A stretch of DNA of 64,000 nt. Source: Podocnemis expansa (taxonomy: Eukaryota > Chordata > Testudines > Podocnemididae). The stretch covers positions 44,399,396 through 44,463,395 of the forward strand of contig ML681992.1 in assembly GCA_007922195.1 (NCBI GenBank), given 5' to 3'. The position numbers were made by a program, and so were the translations under genes. Numbering within the stretch: the stretch's first letter is position 1; every line of letters starts with the position of its first letter. Below the pieces are notes generated by a model. The model saw nothing but the letters and a program-made list of their open reading frames with translations. It did no database searches and had not been told where the DNA came from. This document shows, one piece after another, positions 33,874-46,740 of this stretch.

Positions 33874-35520
33874 GTCACACAGGGCTGTAAAGAGGCTAGA
33901 GGGACTGATCCGATGATAGACAGAGATGATAACAACAACAGGTTTTTCCTCTTAGTCTGAATCAATATACATATCCATTTAAGTGTGAGGCCTAGCTGAA
34001 ATGAGATGGAGCGCCCTACATTACAGAAACTTCTGGAAAGGATCAGTGAACACTTGTGACTCGTGCTGTCTACTCTGTAGGGGATACATAGACCGTTGAG
34101 GCTAAGAGGAAGCTCAAGGCCAGTAAGACTGATGATCTCATTGGCTGATTGTATTTATGCCCTTAGGTGCTGGAACGAAGGTTGGGGTGGAGGGGACCAG
34201 AAAGGAGTAGAGGAGGGGGCTTCCTGCTTTGCCACATCATGCCTTTAGGTGGCATGCTCTCGAACGGCATTAAAAATAGATGGAAACACACTGAGGGTGG
34301 ACACAAATGCACTTGGTAACTAGAGCACTGGGGAAACAAAGTCGTAACATCCATGTACAACACTGTGTGAAGTATGTCTACAAAACAGGGAACACACTCA
34401 AGTGCAGTCACCTGGATTAGAAATAACAGGACAGACTCAGTTATTATTGAGAGGCGGAAGATGAAATTTGCTGCCTCTTTTTATTCTTTTTAAGAAACAA
34501 AAACATCCTGCCTTCTTCTGCTTTCCCTAGACCTGACACTGTGCATAACTAGGACGGGGCAGAAAAGCCAAATATCAGTAGGCTGTTGCCTTTCTGAATA
34601 CAGTGCCACTGAACCATGTGTGCGCTCACACAGAGTGAGAGCTCTGGTACAGGTCGTTCACATGGCTTCCCCTCCCTAACTCTGAAACAGTGGGTTGTAA
34701 AGGCACAAGTTCCTGATCTGCAAATTTCTCTTCCAGAACAGTCCCTGTCTCAGTTCCTTCTTCCTCAGTCTCCCCGCCCACCCCCAGAGCTTGATTCGGG
34801 TTAAGGCTGGTGGGAAATGACAAATCCTTTACACATAAACCTTTACACTTGCTTGAGTTCTTTGAGAAACTCTGATGATTTATGAGGGATTAACAGATCA
34901 GAGCTGAGGAATGTAAAGAGGTTTAGACTGAGTAAGTGGAGCACTTATAGTCAAGTCATGGTGAATACGATTCAGACTGAGGGCTATTTAATAATGTGCA
35001 ATAAAAGAAAATGAAGAAACATGTATATCAAGTGCTCAATAAACATAGGAACATTGTTTTTCTACATTGCACACTGCAGAACATTCAAATACTTAGAGGT
35101 ACCCTTGGTTGCGAAGACTCTTCAGGTTCTAACAGCCAACATAAAAATAATAGTGAAAGTGCACTTTTATTTGTAGTTGTACCTTTACATCAACATACAG
35201 AGTAGGGTAGACAAATGTAGTTGATGGGAAACTGAAAATCTAAATGTGCTGTAGCCAAAAATCATTTGCAGATCACAACAGCTAAGGACAGGGTTTTCAA
35301 GTAAGAGAAAGCTGGATTAAAGGGGAACTAATAGGATGGGTGTGCCTTCTTCCCTCCTGGTTTGGCAAAGTAAAGAAAGGCCCTGGGGAATTACTGCCTT
35401 TTGCGTAGTTGAGCTGATTTGTTCTCTGTTTTTGTGATTGTTTGTTTGGTTATCATAGGCAAGCGCTGGAGAAAGTATCTCTAAAGGACTGAGACATGGA
35501 ACTTTATTTCCATTCTTGGA
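33874..35520. other. Unique DNA
   Basis: No gene or clear repeat recognised. Confidence 0.35.
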
Positions 35521-35524
35521 TGGT

Positions 35525-35757
35525 TAAATCACTCACCAACTTTCAAACAGGACTCAAGAGATCCATGGGTCAATCAAAAATTTGTGTGTGACCTTAATCA
35601 GGTCAGTTAATCTACCCTGTGCTTCATTTCTGCATTTGTCTATAAATGGAGTAACAGAATTTCTCTACCTTGCAGAGAGCTCAGGAGGATAAAATCTATA
35701 AATGACAGTCAGATGATCAGACACTGTGAAGATGAGGGCCAGATAAGTACCTAGATA
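35525..35757 (+). repeat. Ancient MIR/CORE-like SINE
   Basis: Shows the order 'gtgtgaccttaatcaggtc', 'cttcatttctgcatttgtc', 'gaggataaaatctataaatg', then 'gatgagggccagataagtac', typical of old tRNA-derived SINEs. Heavily mutated, no TSD. Confidence 0.6.
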
Positions 35758-37855
35758 AACAGATCAATCTGCTTGAATGAATACAAATGATTCATAATGT
35801 CTCCAACCATGCAACATTCTATTCACACAAATTGCCCCCATGGATCTACTTGGATTATTTATGTGAATTAGGTTTTGCAGGATTGAGCCCTAAATTTCTC
35901 CCAGAATTTTTTGCTGCCCTGTAAAAAGTGCTAAATAACAATACAAGCATCAAATTGTTTTGCACAGAACACTTAAGCACTGCTCTATGTCACCCCCTCT
36001 GAGAATTACTCTTTTTTTCTTCAATTTTCTTAAGATCAAAATTGGCTTTAATTTCACCAAGAGACAGAGAGAGCAATTAAGATAACTGTGTTAACAGTTG
36101 AATGTTGCTTTAATAGCTTCTTTAGAGTTTGCTGCCTATTAACAGCTAAACTATGTACCTGCACATCCACTTAATTAGGGCTCCTGTACTTGCAGACACT
36201 GTTTTTTAGTGTAACTTGTTGCTCTGCTAGAATCTAGAGAAACCTTTGCTGAAACATGCCTGCTTCCAACTTGTTCTGCCTACTGCATTAATTACCCACT
36301 TCCAAAAAAAAAAAAAAAAGAGTGGGATAAGTCTGCATCAGTTTATTGGCATGCCATGAAGTAGCTGAGTCTGAGGAATGAAATGCGTACATGTTGGACT
36401 AAATTCTTGTCTCGTTATACCAATTTAAATGCAGTCATTATCTTCCAAAGCGACTAGTACTTGTGAGTTCCCTCAGTTTTTACCTTCTGAAAACCAAGTT
36501 GCTTTTGAGTTTCTAAACCTGGGCCTCCAAAAATTCAGGCAACTATCAGTTTTTGGAGACCCAAGGTTAGACACTTTCAAGGTGCCTCAAACTGGCTCTC
36601 AAAAAATGGAAGCACCAAAGTCAGTAGTCACTTTTGAAAATTTTGTCTGGGGTAACTATTGACAGGGCTACTCCCAATTTACACGGGTGTGCAGGACCAT
36701 TCCTAGGGAGGGGAGCCAAGCTCTTCATTCCCACCCGGCCTCTTGCCTTCAGCTTGCTGCCAAAGGCAGAGGGGAGGGAATGGCAGTGGGGGGCCTGTGG
36801 AACTGCAGGGCCCGGGGGGTTGCCCTGTTTCCCCCGCCTTCCCCCCATGGATGGCAGTGCTGGTGTGAGATCAGAGTCAGGCCCAGTGGAGTTAAGATAG
36901 TGTAGATGGGAGGAACAGAGAGAAGAATTTGGACCATTGGAAACAGGTCCTATTTGCCACGACAGGATAGCACCTGCTTTTCCAGGTGCTCCAATTATTA
37001 ACTGTAACTAATTTGGCACATTTTCGCTTGAAAACACATTTATTTTCAAAGAAAAATTGCAGTACAAAGCATTCTTGAACAATAACATTCCTGTTGCCAC
37101 AGATTATTGCTGAGTAAGGTTTAGTAAACTGGCACTAGCTGAAGTTTTAGGTAATGGGAATGACACATTCACCACTGAAACATGAAAGTTTGTTGTTGCG
37201 GTGCAGCTGTTTGTGTCAGTTGAAAGAAACATCTGCCCGTGGGAGATTAAAAAGGAAACAGACACAGTTAGCTCACCGTTCTATATTCCTTTATCATATC
37301 ACGTCACTCGGCAAGCACCATCGGAGATCCCAAACCTGACCCCAAGGGGAGAAAATGATGCTGGTTAAAATCCCACTGCATTCTACAGAAACAATACTAA
37401 TTAATATTAGTGTAAGGCTTTGCGAGAGCAGTTCTTTGCAGTCAGAATTACAGATCTGGACACACTAAATGCCTTCAACTGAAGGAAATAATGGGATTTC
37501 AGGGATGAGGTTACTTTGAGGAACCAAGATGATCTCTGCCTCTTGATTTCCCAGTGCAATTTGCCTTTCTCTGTTGCATCTCCATTTTATAAGCTCTCAT
37601 TGGACCTTGTCCAGTATCAAGCACACTGTTAGCACTTAAGTAACAATAATTAACCATAACATATAGTGTGTAAAAAGCAAGTGCCATGGGCTGCCTTCAC
37701 AGAAGGGCAACATGCTATTTCAGTGTGGGATTTGGGCTGGATTCTGAACTCTCTTTCAGTGTGCTGCAAGAGAATTTACTCCTGATCTGCTCTAGTGTTG
37801 GCAAATTACGTCCTGAACATTCATTCTGGCAAAGGGCTGAGAAGAGACACAACTA
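35758..37855. other. Unique DNA with ancient repeat traces
   Basis: Poly-A run at 36304-36319. Fragments at about 36480-36640 and 36860-36890 ('gatcagagtcaggccc') resemble a decayed dispersed motif also seen near 39050 and 44090. A GC-rich patch lies at 36680-36860. No gene recognised. Confidence 0.35.
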
Positions 37856-37859
37856 CTAA

Positions 37860-37975
37860 GGAAAATAAAAATCCCACGAAGCTCATGCAATAAATACATT
37901 TATTGGTCTTTAAAAGTGGCATAGGACTCCTTCCTTGTTTTGCCTAACTAGACTGACATGGCTACCCCTTGGGAA
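37860..37975 (+). mobile_element. PLE 3' end (PLE-8), plus
   Basis: 'gaagctcatgcaataaatac', 'ggactccttccttgttttgc' and 'ggctaccccttgggaac' mark a PLE tail. Possible imperfect TSD actactaagga/actcataagga on either side. No coding part. Confidence 0.65.
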
Positions 37976-38289
37976 CTTGACTCATAAGGAGGAGGCTCTT
38001 CTCTACATCAGCAGCTTCCAGACCTGGTATTTCAGATCTGAATCCGCCATCAGAGAGCAACCTCTGGTCCTAGAGACCCCCAGCATCAGCCCATCCACAA
38101 GCTGCCATGGTGGGGAGCTAGGGCCCCAGGCTGGGGGTGCCAAGCTTGGGGATGGAGCTGAGGCTGTTTATGGGGGGGTGAGGCTTGGACTGTAGGGCTC
38201 CTTAATCTAGCCCTGCCCATGGGGGCCTAAAAGATGCCTTTTCTCCTGCAGCACAGCCCCCTTGCTGGGGGATTGAGGTGCTACATACA

Positions 38290-38405
38290 AATGGGGAACA
38301 GAGGCACAGAGTGGCCGCATGTCTTACCCAAGTCATGCAAGACGTGTGATGGAGCATGATCTTAAACCTAGGTCTTCCATGTCCTCGGCTAGGGCCCTAT
38401 CAGTT
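38290..38405 (-). repeat. Ancient MIR-like SINE, antisense
   Basis: 'gaggcacagagtggccgc', 'cttacccaagtcatgcaag' and 'cctaggtcttccatgtcc' are the antisense of the MIR-type core. Decayed. Confidence 0.5.
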
Positions 38406-38454
38406 GGATCCCACCTCCCCTCCACACAGTGTAGTAACACTCCCCTCACAGCCA

Positions 38455-38625
38455 GGACTGCTGTGAGGCTTGACTAACTGATGTCTGTGAAGATCCTTGG
38501 TTGAAAACTACCAGAGAAGTAGATCTTATCAAACAGATTGTAATATCTTCAAGACCAGAATTGTGTCAGCATGTGTGTTTGCACAGTGCTTAACACAACA
38601 GGGCCTCAGTTCTAACCGAAGACCT
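38455..38625 (+). repeat. SINE/L2-type 3' tail relic
   Basis: 'ctgtgaggcttgactaactg' and 'agatccttggttgaaaac', then 'tttgcacagtgcttaacac', are the kind of 3' tail shared by MIR and L2 relics. Similar text recurs at 46960 and 42050. Confidence 0.45.
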
Positions 38626-41489
38626 GGACTACAGTGAATGGCACACAACAAATAGCAGTGATCACCAGGACAGAAGTTGCTAAAAGGCTCCATCTTTCAC
38701 AGCAGATGTGATTGAGAGCCAGTGACTAAATGTGACTAAATGCTATGCCTTTCACAATCCAAATGACTCACAGCCCTTGGGTTGAGAATGAGTACAGACA
38801 GTGAATATCATTGTTCTATACACATCAGAATATGCAAGGTCATTTTTCAGCATTTAAAAATAATGCCAATGCGTTGGATTTATTTCTAAACCAAAGAAGG
38901 AGGGGTGAGTAAATCTTTAGAGCTTAAAGATATGAGGATGCTCAAACCAAGCTTCACAGCCGTTAACACACAAGCAAGACACAGATGATTTCATTTACTG
39001 TGGTGTAAATCAGGCATAACCCTGCTGAATGCAATGAAGGTTATTAATGGTATAAATTTGCCAAAAAGCAAGAGGAGAATCAGGCCCAGAATTAGAAGAA
39101 TAGATTTAAATATCCAGCCGTATATCTGAGTCCCTTGAGCACTAGACATCATTATGATTATGGTGAACATTCCTCACTATCTTTGCCCTGCAAATGTACA
39201 CATGCATCTTGGGATGCATAAATTATCTGTACACATATAGGAAGGAATATGATAGATGAATAAACAAGATGTAACAAGTATAACCATTAGAACTACCCAG
39301 AATATGCTCTGGATCTTTTATAATTGCTGGAATCAGGTTTTGATGCCCAGGTTTGAAAGTACTGAAGTGATAGGAGTGGGACAGTTTATTTAAAAAGAAT
39401 AATAATGTGTAATGGCCTAAGCATCAGGTACAGATGAGACCCTACAGCCAGACCTCTAGCACGTGCAGTTGGTGTGGCATCACTGATTTCCAAGTTACAC
39501 TACTTTCGGGTCTGGACCCCACTCTTCATTGAACCACAGCATCAAATCCCAGCAAGGCCCAGTCAGCTCTTTATCTTTGCAAGGTAGAGAGCTAAGCGCC
39601 ACACAAACAACTACATGCACAAAGACTAAGCTTTTTAAAAATGAGTGCTTAGAGCACGGACTTCAAAATTCATATGTAGGCCTTTAAATATGTGCTGAGA
39701 TTTTTCAAAAGTGCTCAACCTCCAGAAGCTGCTACTGAAGTCAATGGGAGTTACTGTGTGTGGGGGCATTGCTGAAAAATCAGATCACTTAGGTGCCAGA
39801 AGGTGGACTTAGAAGTCTGTCTTTAGGCACCAATTTTTTAAAATCTGTCTGTAATCTGTTAAGTAATCCTGTAAAAGAAAGGATGGTGTTTGGGCTGTGC
39901 GGTCATTAAGTGATCCATGTCAGTTATCATAAGAGCAGAGATGTGCCCTGATTGTTTAATCAAAACTGTTCTTTGTCCACTGTTGTGTTGTGTGTGCTGC
40001 ACAATCTGATGTACCAGAATGAACTGAAGGACCACTTGGTCTGATGGCATCCTGGACAATGCTTGTTTCATCACAGAAAAGTACAAAGTGCCTCTAGTGT
40101 CTCTATCCGGCCCTAGAGCCCAACACCTCAGCCTGTGTATCATCAAAAGACTAGCCTTCTAGATCAGAAAAATTGCTTTTCCTTTGTCTTAGTGGCATGT
40201 GGCCTGATCCTGTTATGCTTACTCAAACAAAACTCCACGGACACACCATAATACTTTGACTAATTGAAGTAAAAAGAACACTCTGGAGTAAGGTAGCTGT
40301 AGATGCCATTTACATTTTACAGCACTGGGCTGAATCATCAGATATCTAGCAACAAACAGCCAAACATGCGCCAAAGAGATTCATATGTTGCAGAGAGGAC
40401 CAGTCTCTGATCAGGGAAGAAGAGACTGACCAGAAGAGAAGTCATCATAGAACTACTCTTACTAAAAGGTGCTTCGATAACACAGTAATGGACAGTTGCT
40501 GAATCCACGCCTGCTGCACATTGAAAGGATTTCATTTCACTGTGAAAATACAGGTTTATTCTTATGTACCAGGTTCTAATGGAACTTCCCAATTATCAAT
40601 ACAATACTGAGCCCATGGCCAATCTGTGCCTAGGGTAGCCTAGCTGGAAATGCAAAGATAGGGCAGGCTGCAAAAGGAGAGCAAATTCTCCCAATACTCA
40701 TGGGTAACATTAAAGTTAGATTCCCTGACTTTTTATCAAGAAGTTACAACAAGAAATACACAGCCCCCTTTATTGCCTTTGAGTCTTTTGACTCTTAATC
40801 AGCAACTAGGTCCAGTAAAAGGGTAAGTTATTTAAAATGCTATTTCCTTTACTGAAATGTTCTCCCAATCCCCAAAGGATCACCCACATTACCAGATCAA
40901 TATAAACTGTGATCCTACCAAAAGATGCTGCCAGCCAATCCTTTAGTAATTAAAACTGAATGTTTGTAATAAAAGGAGAGAAACAAACAAGAAGAGATAT
41001 TTTAAAAGGTCCAAACAATCAGATCCGTACAGCAGAATTGTGGAGTTTGCAAGCTTGTACAGATCTTTGGCAGTACCTGGATGAGCCTCAGTCCTTTGTT
41101 GCACAGCTTCGGGTATAAAATAATTGATCCAGAGCTAGGAAGGAAACAGGAGTAAAGACAAGATGGAGACCATGCAGATACATTTGATAGTTTCTGCCAG
41201 CTGGCTTGTTTCAAACAGGCTCACAGCACAGGGGCAGGGGAAAGCACTTGCAGTCCCTCGGCAACTCCGTACGTGTTCTGATGACACATAAGTGCAGCCC
41301 CAGAGTCTCTCCCTCGGCTCATTATGTAGGTGAGGACCCTCAATGAGTCATCAACCCTAACAATCTGGGGGGGGGTTGGTAAGCTAGTGTAACCAAGTAG
41401 CACAGCACAAGACTTTGCATACTTCTGTATCTCACATGTCAATAATTTTAGCAGCCTTTTTGGGACAATCTGCTGTAGAGTCTCTTTCT
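38626..41489. other. Unique DNA with ancient motif traces
   Basis: Traces of the dispersed 'gtgtaaatcagg ... gagaatcaggccc' motif at 39000-39085 and of a palindromic 'caatgggag' type repeat at 39680-39790. No gene recognised. Confidence 0.35.
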
Positions 41490-41862
41490 CTTCTGGGGGT
41501 TTCACCTGCACAGAAAAGTTTCAAAGAGAAGTTGCTGAGACTGAATTTATTTGCAAATTCGATTGTATTGCTTCAGGACTTAACAGGGATTTTGGATTTT
41601 TCTCTCTTTACAACAGGTGATTTGACCTCATCTTCCTCTGTATGCTGCTGCCTGGCCCTAGTGTTTGAATCTTTACAACTGTTTTGATTTGCTGTTAGTG
41701 TGACTTGTTCCCATGAGTTACACTTACCTGCATTTATTTCCTCCCATTCTGTAAGTTCCTCCATCTTCAAAACATCTGATGAAGTGGGATTTTTTCCCTT
41801 GAAAGCTCATGCAATAAATAAATGTGTTAGTCTTTACATGCTGCAGGACTCCTTGTTTGTTC
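41490..41862 (+). mobile_element. PLE 3' end (PLE-9), plus
   Basis: Begins in the coding C-terminus (the 'caaagagaagttgctgagac' region) and runs through 'ccatcttcaaaacatctgat', 'gaaagctcatgcaataaata' and 'ggactccttgtttgttc'. It belongs to the subfamily with cctccatctt text. Frames broken. Confidence 0.7.
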
Positions 41863-41969
41863 TAGTTGCATAGTTCCATAGGAATGGCCATATCTTAGAG
41901 GTGTGCTGCAGAAAGAAGCCACAAGATTTAGACATAGCCTGGATGTAAGGACCCAATGACACCAAGGAT

Positions 41970-42116
41970 CATGCTCACTCTGTGCCTTGGTTCCTTATAT
42001 ATAGTAAGGGACTACTAATAATACTTTATTTCCCTGTGTAGGTAGAACACACTACACAGTGGGGCCCCAATCCCTCTTGGGACTGTTACTCATTACTGTA
42101 ATAAATAATAATAATA
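41970..42116 (+). repeat. SINE relic with L2-type tail
   Basis: 'ctctgtgccttggttcc' followed by 'gtaagggactactaataata' and, at the end, 'cagtggggccccaatccc' with an ataataataat tail. Ancient and decayed. Confidence 0.45.
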
Positions 42117-42908
42117 TCCAATATGTAATTTTGATATTGAAAACTACATTATACACAGTAGTGACTTTCCTGCAGGACTCCTAGGTGACTTAGACACTTT
42201 ACAAACAGAAATCACGTCACCTGCCTTTGGTGAGTAACAGTCCATGGCAACACCACATTTTTATGGGTCTTATCCAACTCCCACTGAACTCAATGTAATG
42301 ACAAATGTGATTTGGCTCAGGCCCTAGGAGAAGAATGGAAGAAAACAATTATGTCCAGTTATCTGAAACTGTTTTGAACTTGTTTCTCTCTCCAGTGCAT
42401 CTTACCCCTCTTGGTTCTTCAAATTCTTTAAAGATGATCAGAAAAGCTTTGAAAAACATGCACACAACTTTGAGGGTGCCAAATATGTGCAGGCTGTAAA
42501 ATGGTCACTGAATACACATGGTGAATCAAAGAACCTGAAAATCACTTCACCATGTAGTTACCTTCCACAACTTGTATTCAAGGTTCTGTGTTTCACTTGC
42601 TGCAGAGGACAACATCATTAACTCTAGAGCAGAGCACAAGGCTATATGTACATATGTCACAGCCAAAACAGAATCGTGACTTCAAGATTTGGCAAATGTC
42701 ACATCTTTCAGTTCCTCTTTAAGCCCCATGCTATTTTCTGGATCAATTCCAGCAGGACTCCTTGCTTGTTTTATGTTAATGAATAGAAATGAAGCAATTA
42801 TGGGCTGAAATCAGTGTGTACTAGGTCAGCTCATCAGTGTTACTCTATCAGTTTACTACAGGCATGTAAAAGAGATGCGCCATGCCCCCTCCCTACCTCT
42901 CCCTCCCT

Positions 42909-42911
<3 letters not shown>

Positions 42912-42970
<59 letters not shown>

Positions 42971-42985
42971 CTCTCTCTCTCTCTC
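42912..42985. repeat. Compound microsatellite (TC)n(CA)n(CT)n
   Basis: About 14 TC, 15 CA and 9 CT units in a row. Such tracts are length-variable and can adopt non-B DNA. Confidence 0.95.
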
Positions 42986-43315
42986 CAATTCTTTCTAGTG
43001 GCACCCTGCTTCTCATCCAAGAGCAAAACACCACCCAGCAATAACATGGAAGATTTTGTGACAATTAAACCAAGATTTTGCTGTGAACTCTTGTATATAG
43101 TTTTATACAATTAACCTGGGAGCTTTCTAAGTCATCAAATTAGAATTATTTCCAGTGTCTGGCACATAGTCCACTCTGATGAAAATCCAGCACAGCCCAG
43201 TAAAATGTTTGAAGCAGCTAAATTGAAGCTGATGCTGTGTATCAATCCAATCAAGCAAGACAGACTCTGCTTTTCTAAAGCTGTAGTCACATGAGGTTTT
43301 ACAGTTTGGTCCTGA

Positions 43316-43416
43316 GTTCCAACGGGGCAGCCATGTTAGTCTAGTTCAGTAAAACAAATAAACAGACAAACAAACAAAATTGCTAGTCTTTAAGTGCCAG
43401 AGGACTCCTTGTTTAT
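43316..43416. mobile_element. Minimal twin-tailed PLE (PLE-10)
   Basis: Only about 100 bp: minus tail 'gcagccatgttagtctag' and plus tail 'tagtctttaagtgccagagg'. Imperfect TSD tttggtcctga/tttggtactga (43305-43315 and 43417-43427). Confidence 0.7.
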
Positions 43417-43451
43417 TTTGGTACTGAAGTCCCTAAGGGCATCAGTTAAAA

Positions 43452-43661
43452 CAGAGGTCTCAAACACATGGCCCATGGGCCTCATGCAGCCTCTAAAGCT
43501 CTTTCCTGCAGCCTGCAATGACACTATTGTTACTGATATCTGCAATATCATTGTATGGAAAGGTTTCAGTGGTGCGGCCCTCAGGCTAACGTACTAGTGC
43601 TCATGTGGCCCTTCACTAATCCTCATGCGGCCCTCTTGGTGATTTGAGTTTGAGACCCCTG
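43452..43661. mobile_element. hAT-type MITE
   Basis: Ends CAGAGGTCTCAAAC and, inverted, CAGGGGTCTCAAAC. An 8-bp TSD, agttaaaa/agtcaaag, matches at 6 of 8 positions, the size expected for hAT. Body rich in 'catgcggccctc' type text. No transposase. Confidence 0.8.
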
Positions 43662-44299
43662 AGTCAAAGGAAGAGTATCCAAATTGGTAGGCATCATATT
43701 AGACACATACTGAAAGCATCAAAGAGTTTGCTAATGAGTGTCTCAGTGTTGCAATACTTTCCCTCTATGGCCACTGTTTCTCCAGTCCATGTGTCAGAAT
43801 AGCAGCAACAGCCCCTCCACTTGTTCTTCACAGGAGTTCCTAGCCACTAGCTCTGCGGTGTTTGCTTCCATGGCCCCAAATGTGGTAGTACACCAGATCT
43901 CTCTCTTCCCTCACAGCCTTATTTGTTAGGAGCAAGGGATCTGGAGGAGAGTGTGCTGGCATTCCACACCCAGTTGAATTTCAGCTTAGAAAGTACAGAT
44001 CTGCTTAAGATCTAACTCCAGTTTTATTGTGATGTGACTCCACTGATTATACAACTCTTGATTTACATTAACATAAAGGAAAGTAGAATCAGGCCCCAGG
44101 TCTTTTTCAAGATCATTGCAGCAATGCTTTTTATATAAAGCAAAACAAAAATGCCTTCAGCCTTATTCAGTGTCAGTTACACAGCACTCAGGGCCATGTC
44201 TACAAGAGCGATCCAGTTCACGAATCTGTGCTTAAGGGGAGGGAAAAGCTTTTGCTTCTTATTTCCAAAGCATGGTTGTTAACACAAAGTAAAAATGAT
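43662..44299. other. Unique DNA
   Basis: A dispersed-motif trace ends 'gtagaatcaggcccc' near 44097. 'ggccatgtctacaag' at 44193 resembles a Harbinger-type end without a partner. Confidence 0.35.
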
Positions 44300-44584
44300 C
44301 ATAAAAGTAGGAAAGTTCCAAATGGGCAGCCATGTTAGTCTAGTAAAGCAAAAAAAAGCAAGGAGTCATGTGGCACTTAAAGACTAATAGATGTATTTAT
44401 CGCATGAGTTTTCGTCAGACGCTTTGAAGAGGGAGAACTTACAGAACTGGATGAAAATAAATGCAGGGGAGTATAAGACATGGGATCAGGTCATACTGCA
44501 ACAGCAAATCAGAGCATTTTTAAGGATTCAGACTCTAGGAAACAGTACACAGAGGGGGAGGGTGAAGTCAAATTACTTGTTATA

Positions 44585-44952
44585 CAGCTAGTCCTCACTT
44601 AGTGACCTACTCGTTTAGTGACCCCTCAGAGTTATGACCAGCTCTCTGATGAGTTGGTATTATGGCGATGTACGAGAACTCGCATCAACTCTCTCAGATT
44701 ACCTATATTTACAGTACACTATGCAAACTAAGTTCAGTACTTTAGAGCTTAAAACATTTAAAATATATATTAAAAATGTTATAAATGATGCAAAGGTGAC
44801 ATTAAAACTATCTACAGATGGTTGAAAAACCCACTACCAGTAAAATACATTATGCCTGAAATACCGGTAAGGGCTGCTCCTCGTTTAGTGACCAATTCGT
44901 TTATCAACCGGGTTTCAGGAACGGAACCCGGTCACTAAGTGAGGACTACCTG
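44585..44952. mobile_element. Tigger/pogo-like MITE inside PLE-11
   Basis: 368 bp. Ends CAGCTAGTCCTCACTTAGTG and, inverted, CAGGTAGTCCTCACTTAGTG. TA duplicated at 44583-44584 and 44953-44954. Removing it restores the PLE text 'aaattacttgttataatgtg'. TA target and CAG ends suggest a pogo/Tigger-type element. No transposase. Confidence 0.8.
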
Positions 44953-44954
44953 TA

Positions 44955-45250
44955 ATGTGAAAAGAATCCGTAGTCATGATTTAGCCCTGCTTTCACACAA
45001 TTTAATTTGCATATTACTTCAATTTTGGCTGTTTCTCTTTGAAGACTTGATGTCCCATTGATTTTCTTGCCGACCATCATTAACAAATCATCAGTGGAGT
45101 GATCAGGAAGATGGAAGTGCTCAATAACTGGTTTTTTTGGTGTGTGTGTGTGTGTTGTGATTTCTGATATCAGTTTTGTGTGCATTTATTCTTCTGCATA
45201 GGGATTGTCCTGTTTGTCCAATGTATAAGGCTTGGGGGCATTTCTTGCAC
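44955..45250 (-). pseudogene. PLE-11 GIY-YIG C-terminal fragment
   Basis: The minus strand encodes a LYIGQTG-like core in a shifted frame near 45215-45235 and the C-terminal segment KKPVIEHFHLPDHSTDDLL through FFSHYR at 44946-45185. The TG-rich stretch at 45139-45156 inserts a His/Thr run. Non-functional. Confidence 0.7.
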
Positions 45251-45408
45251 ATGATGGCATAAATCACATTAGTGGATGAGCAGGTGAAAGGACCCTTTGA
45301 TGGAGTAGCTGGCTTGATTAGGTCCTATGATGGTGTCTTTTGTGTAGATATGTGGACAGAGTTGGCAGTGTGGTTTGTTGCAGAGATATGTGCAACATAA
45401 AAATAGGA

Positions 45409-46398
45409 TGATGTTTTTTAAAATAGTCATCCATCCATGCAATTTCAGACACCAAATGGAAAGTTCTCTGATGAAATAGAAGGAATTTTGGAAGAAAGAC
45501 TTAAGAGAAGTTAAAAACACACATCCCACATTTCATGCATGCAGAGAAACACGAAAGCATTGCCCCCAGAACAGATACTCTTCAGCCACACCTTTATTCC
45601 CCACAGTTATTGTCACAACAAACAAGAACAGCTCAAAGACAGTTAATGCGCCAATTTAACCATGATGAATATTAATATGATATTATTCCTCTCTTTCTAT
45701 TTGGAGAATCAGAGATTGATACTGACGACACTAAATGGCATGCTCATGTAACTCTGTAAGCCGTGGTGATACATGGGAGATGTATAGACAGAGTTATAAA
45801 ATTTGGCTCTAGAATTGGATTTGGATTTTAACTTCCCACTCGGTCTTTCAGGTCTCTTATCTGGGGTTTTGGTTTGGACCATCAAAGAGACAAACAGCTG
45901 CCTATGAAGTGGAGATCTGGATCACAACTTCCCCTAAATTTGGAATTGTTGGGTTCTGCTTTTTCCAAGGTAGATCTAAAATTCAGCTAGATGAACAAAA
46001 ACAAAGTGCCAATGCCTCTGCCAGCTCAAATGCTGGATAATGTGGTTTATTGCTGTTCCCCTGAAAGCTAAACAAAGTACTAAGGCTTTTCAGCCTTGAA
46101 CTGTATCTTTCATTTCACTGCGCTAGTCACTCAAACTGAAAATCCTTCTGATACTCTATGGGAAAACGCACTGTAGGTTACTGTTTAAAGAAAAGCAATT
46201 CTGGCTGAAGTGTGCTGTTTCTTAAAATCACTCTTCAAATACACAAAATCCTTCAAGTGAAGGACAAATGTGTGTAACTTTGGGCCCTAACAATGCTTTA
46301 AACATGCAATTGTTTGTGCTGACCTTCCCCACTTGGGACCCATCAACGAGTGTTAGTCCCTTATGAAGCAGAAGAGAGAAGCATTACTGTCTCTCATC
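45409..46398. other. Unique DNA
   Basis: No gene or clear repeat recognised. Confidence 0.35.
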
Positions 46399-46401
46399 AT
46401 A

Positions 46402-46740
46402 GGCTATGTCTACATCTGCTTTTTTAGTTCAAACTAGCCATGCATCCTAGTTTGAACTATCTTTTTAGTTTGAACTAGTAAGTGTGGCTAATTCGAACTA
46501 ACAGCTTAGTCTGAACTAAGCCATTAGTCCAGGTCTACATCACACTAGTTTGACCGTAAAGTTCAAACTAAGTGCTTAGTAGAGACTAACCAGTCAAATG
46601 TATTAGTTCGGATTAAGCTTTGCTTAGTCCGAAGCAAGAAATCTGAGTTCGAACTAGGCAAAGCCTAGTGTAGACCCGGACTTAATTAGTCCGAACTAAG
46701 CTTGCTTAATCCGGACTAATTGGCTAGTGTAGACATAGTC
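46402..46740. mobile_element. Harbinger-type MITE with nested inverted structure
   Basis: Ends GGCTATGTCTACA and, inverted, GACTATGTCTACA. TSD ata (46399-46401 and 46741-46743). Body of agttcgaactaa-type repeats. A second inner pair, ccaggtctacatcacactag (from about 46531) and ctagtgtagacccgg (to about 46679), looks like a MITE within a MITE. Confidence 0.75.

Larger units (their letters stand above)
44313..45395 (-). mobile_element. Penelope-like element (PLE-11), single-tailed, with nested MITE
   Basis: Minus-strand PLE 3' end from the tail (about 44313) to the linker before the nuclease (45395). 13-bp TSD with one mismatch, cataaaagtagga (44300-44312) and cataaaaatagga (45396-45408). Interrupted by a TA-target MITE at 44585-44952. 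Unlike most copies here it lacks the opposite arm. Confidence 0.85.

Noticed and set aside
33414..33965. Frames spanning the N gap
   Set aside because: Most of their length is undetermined sequence.
42755..42780. PLE tail tip ('caggactccttgcttgtttt')
   Set aside because: Too short to separate from chance or a very old fragment.
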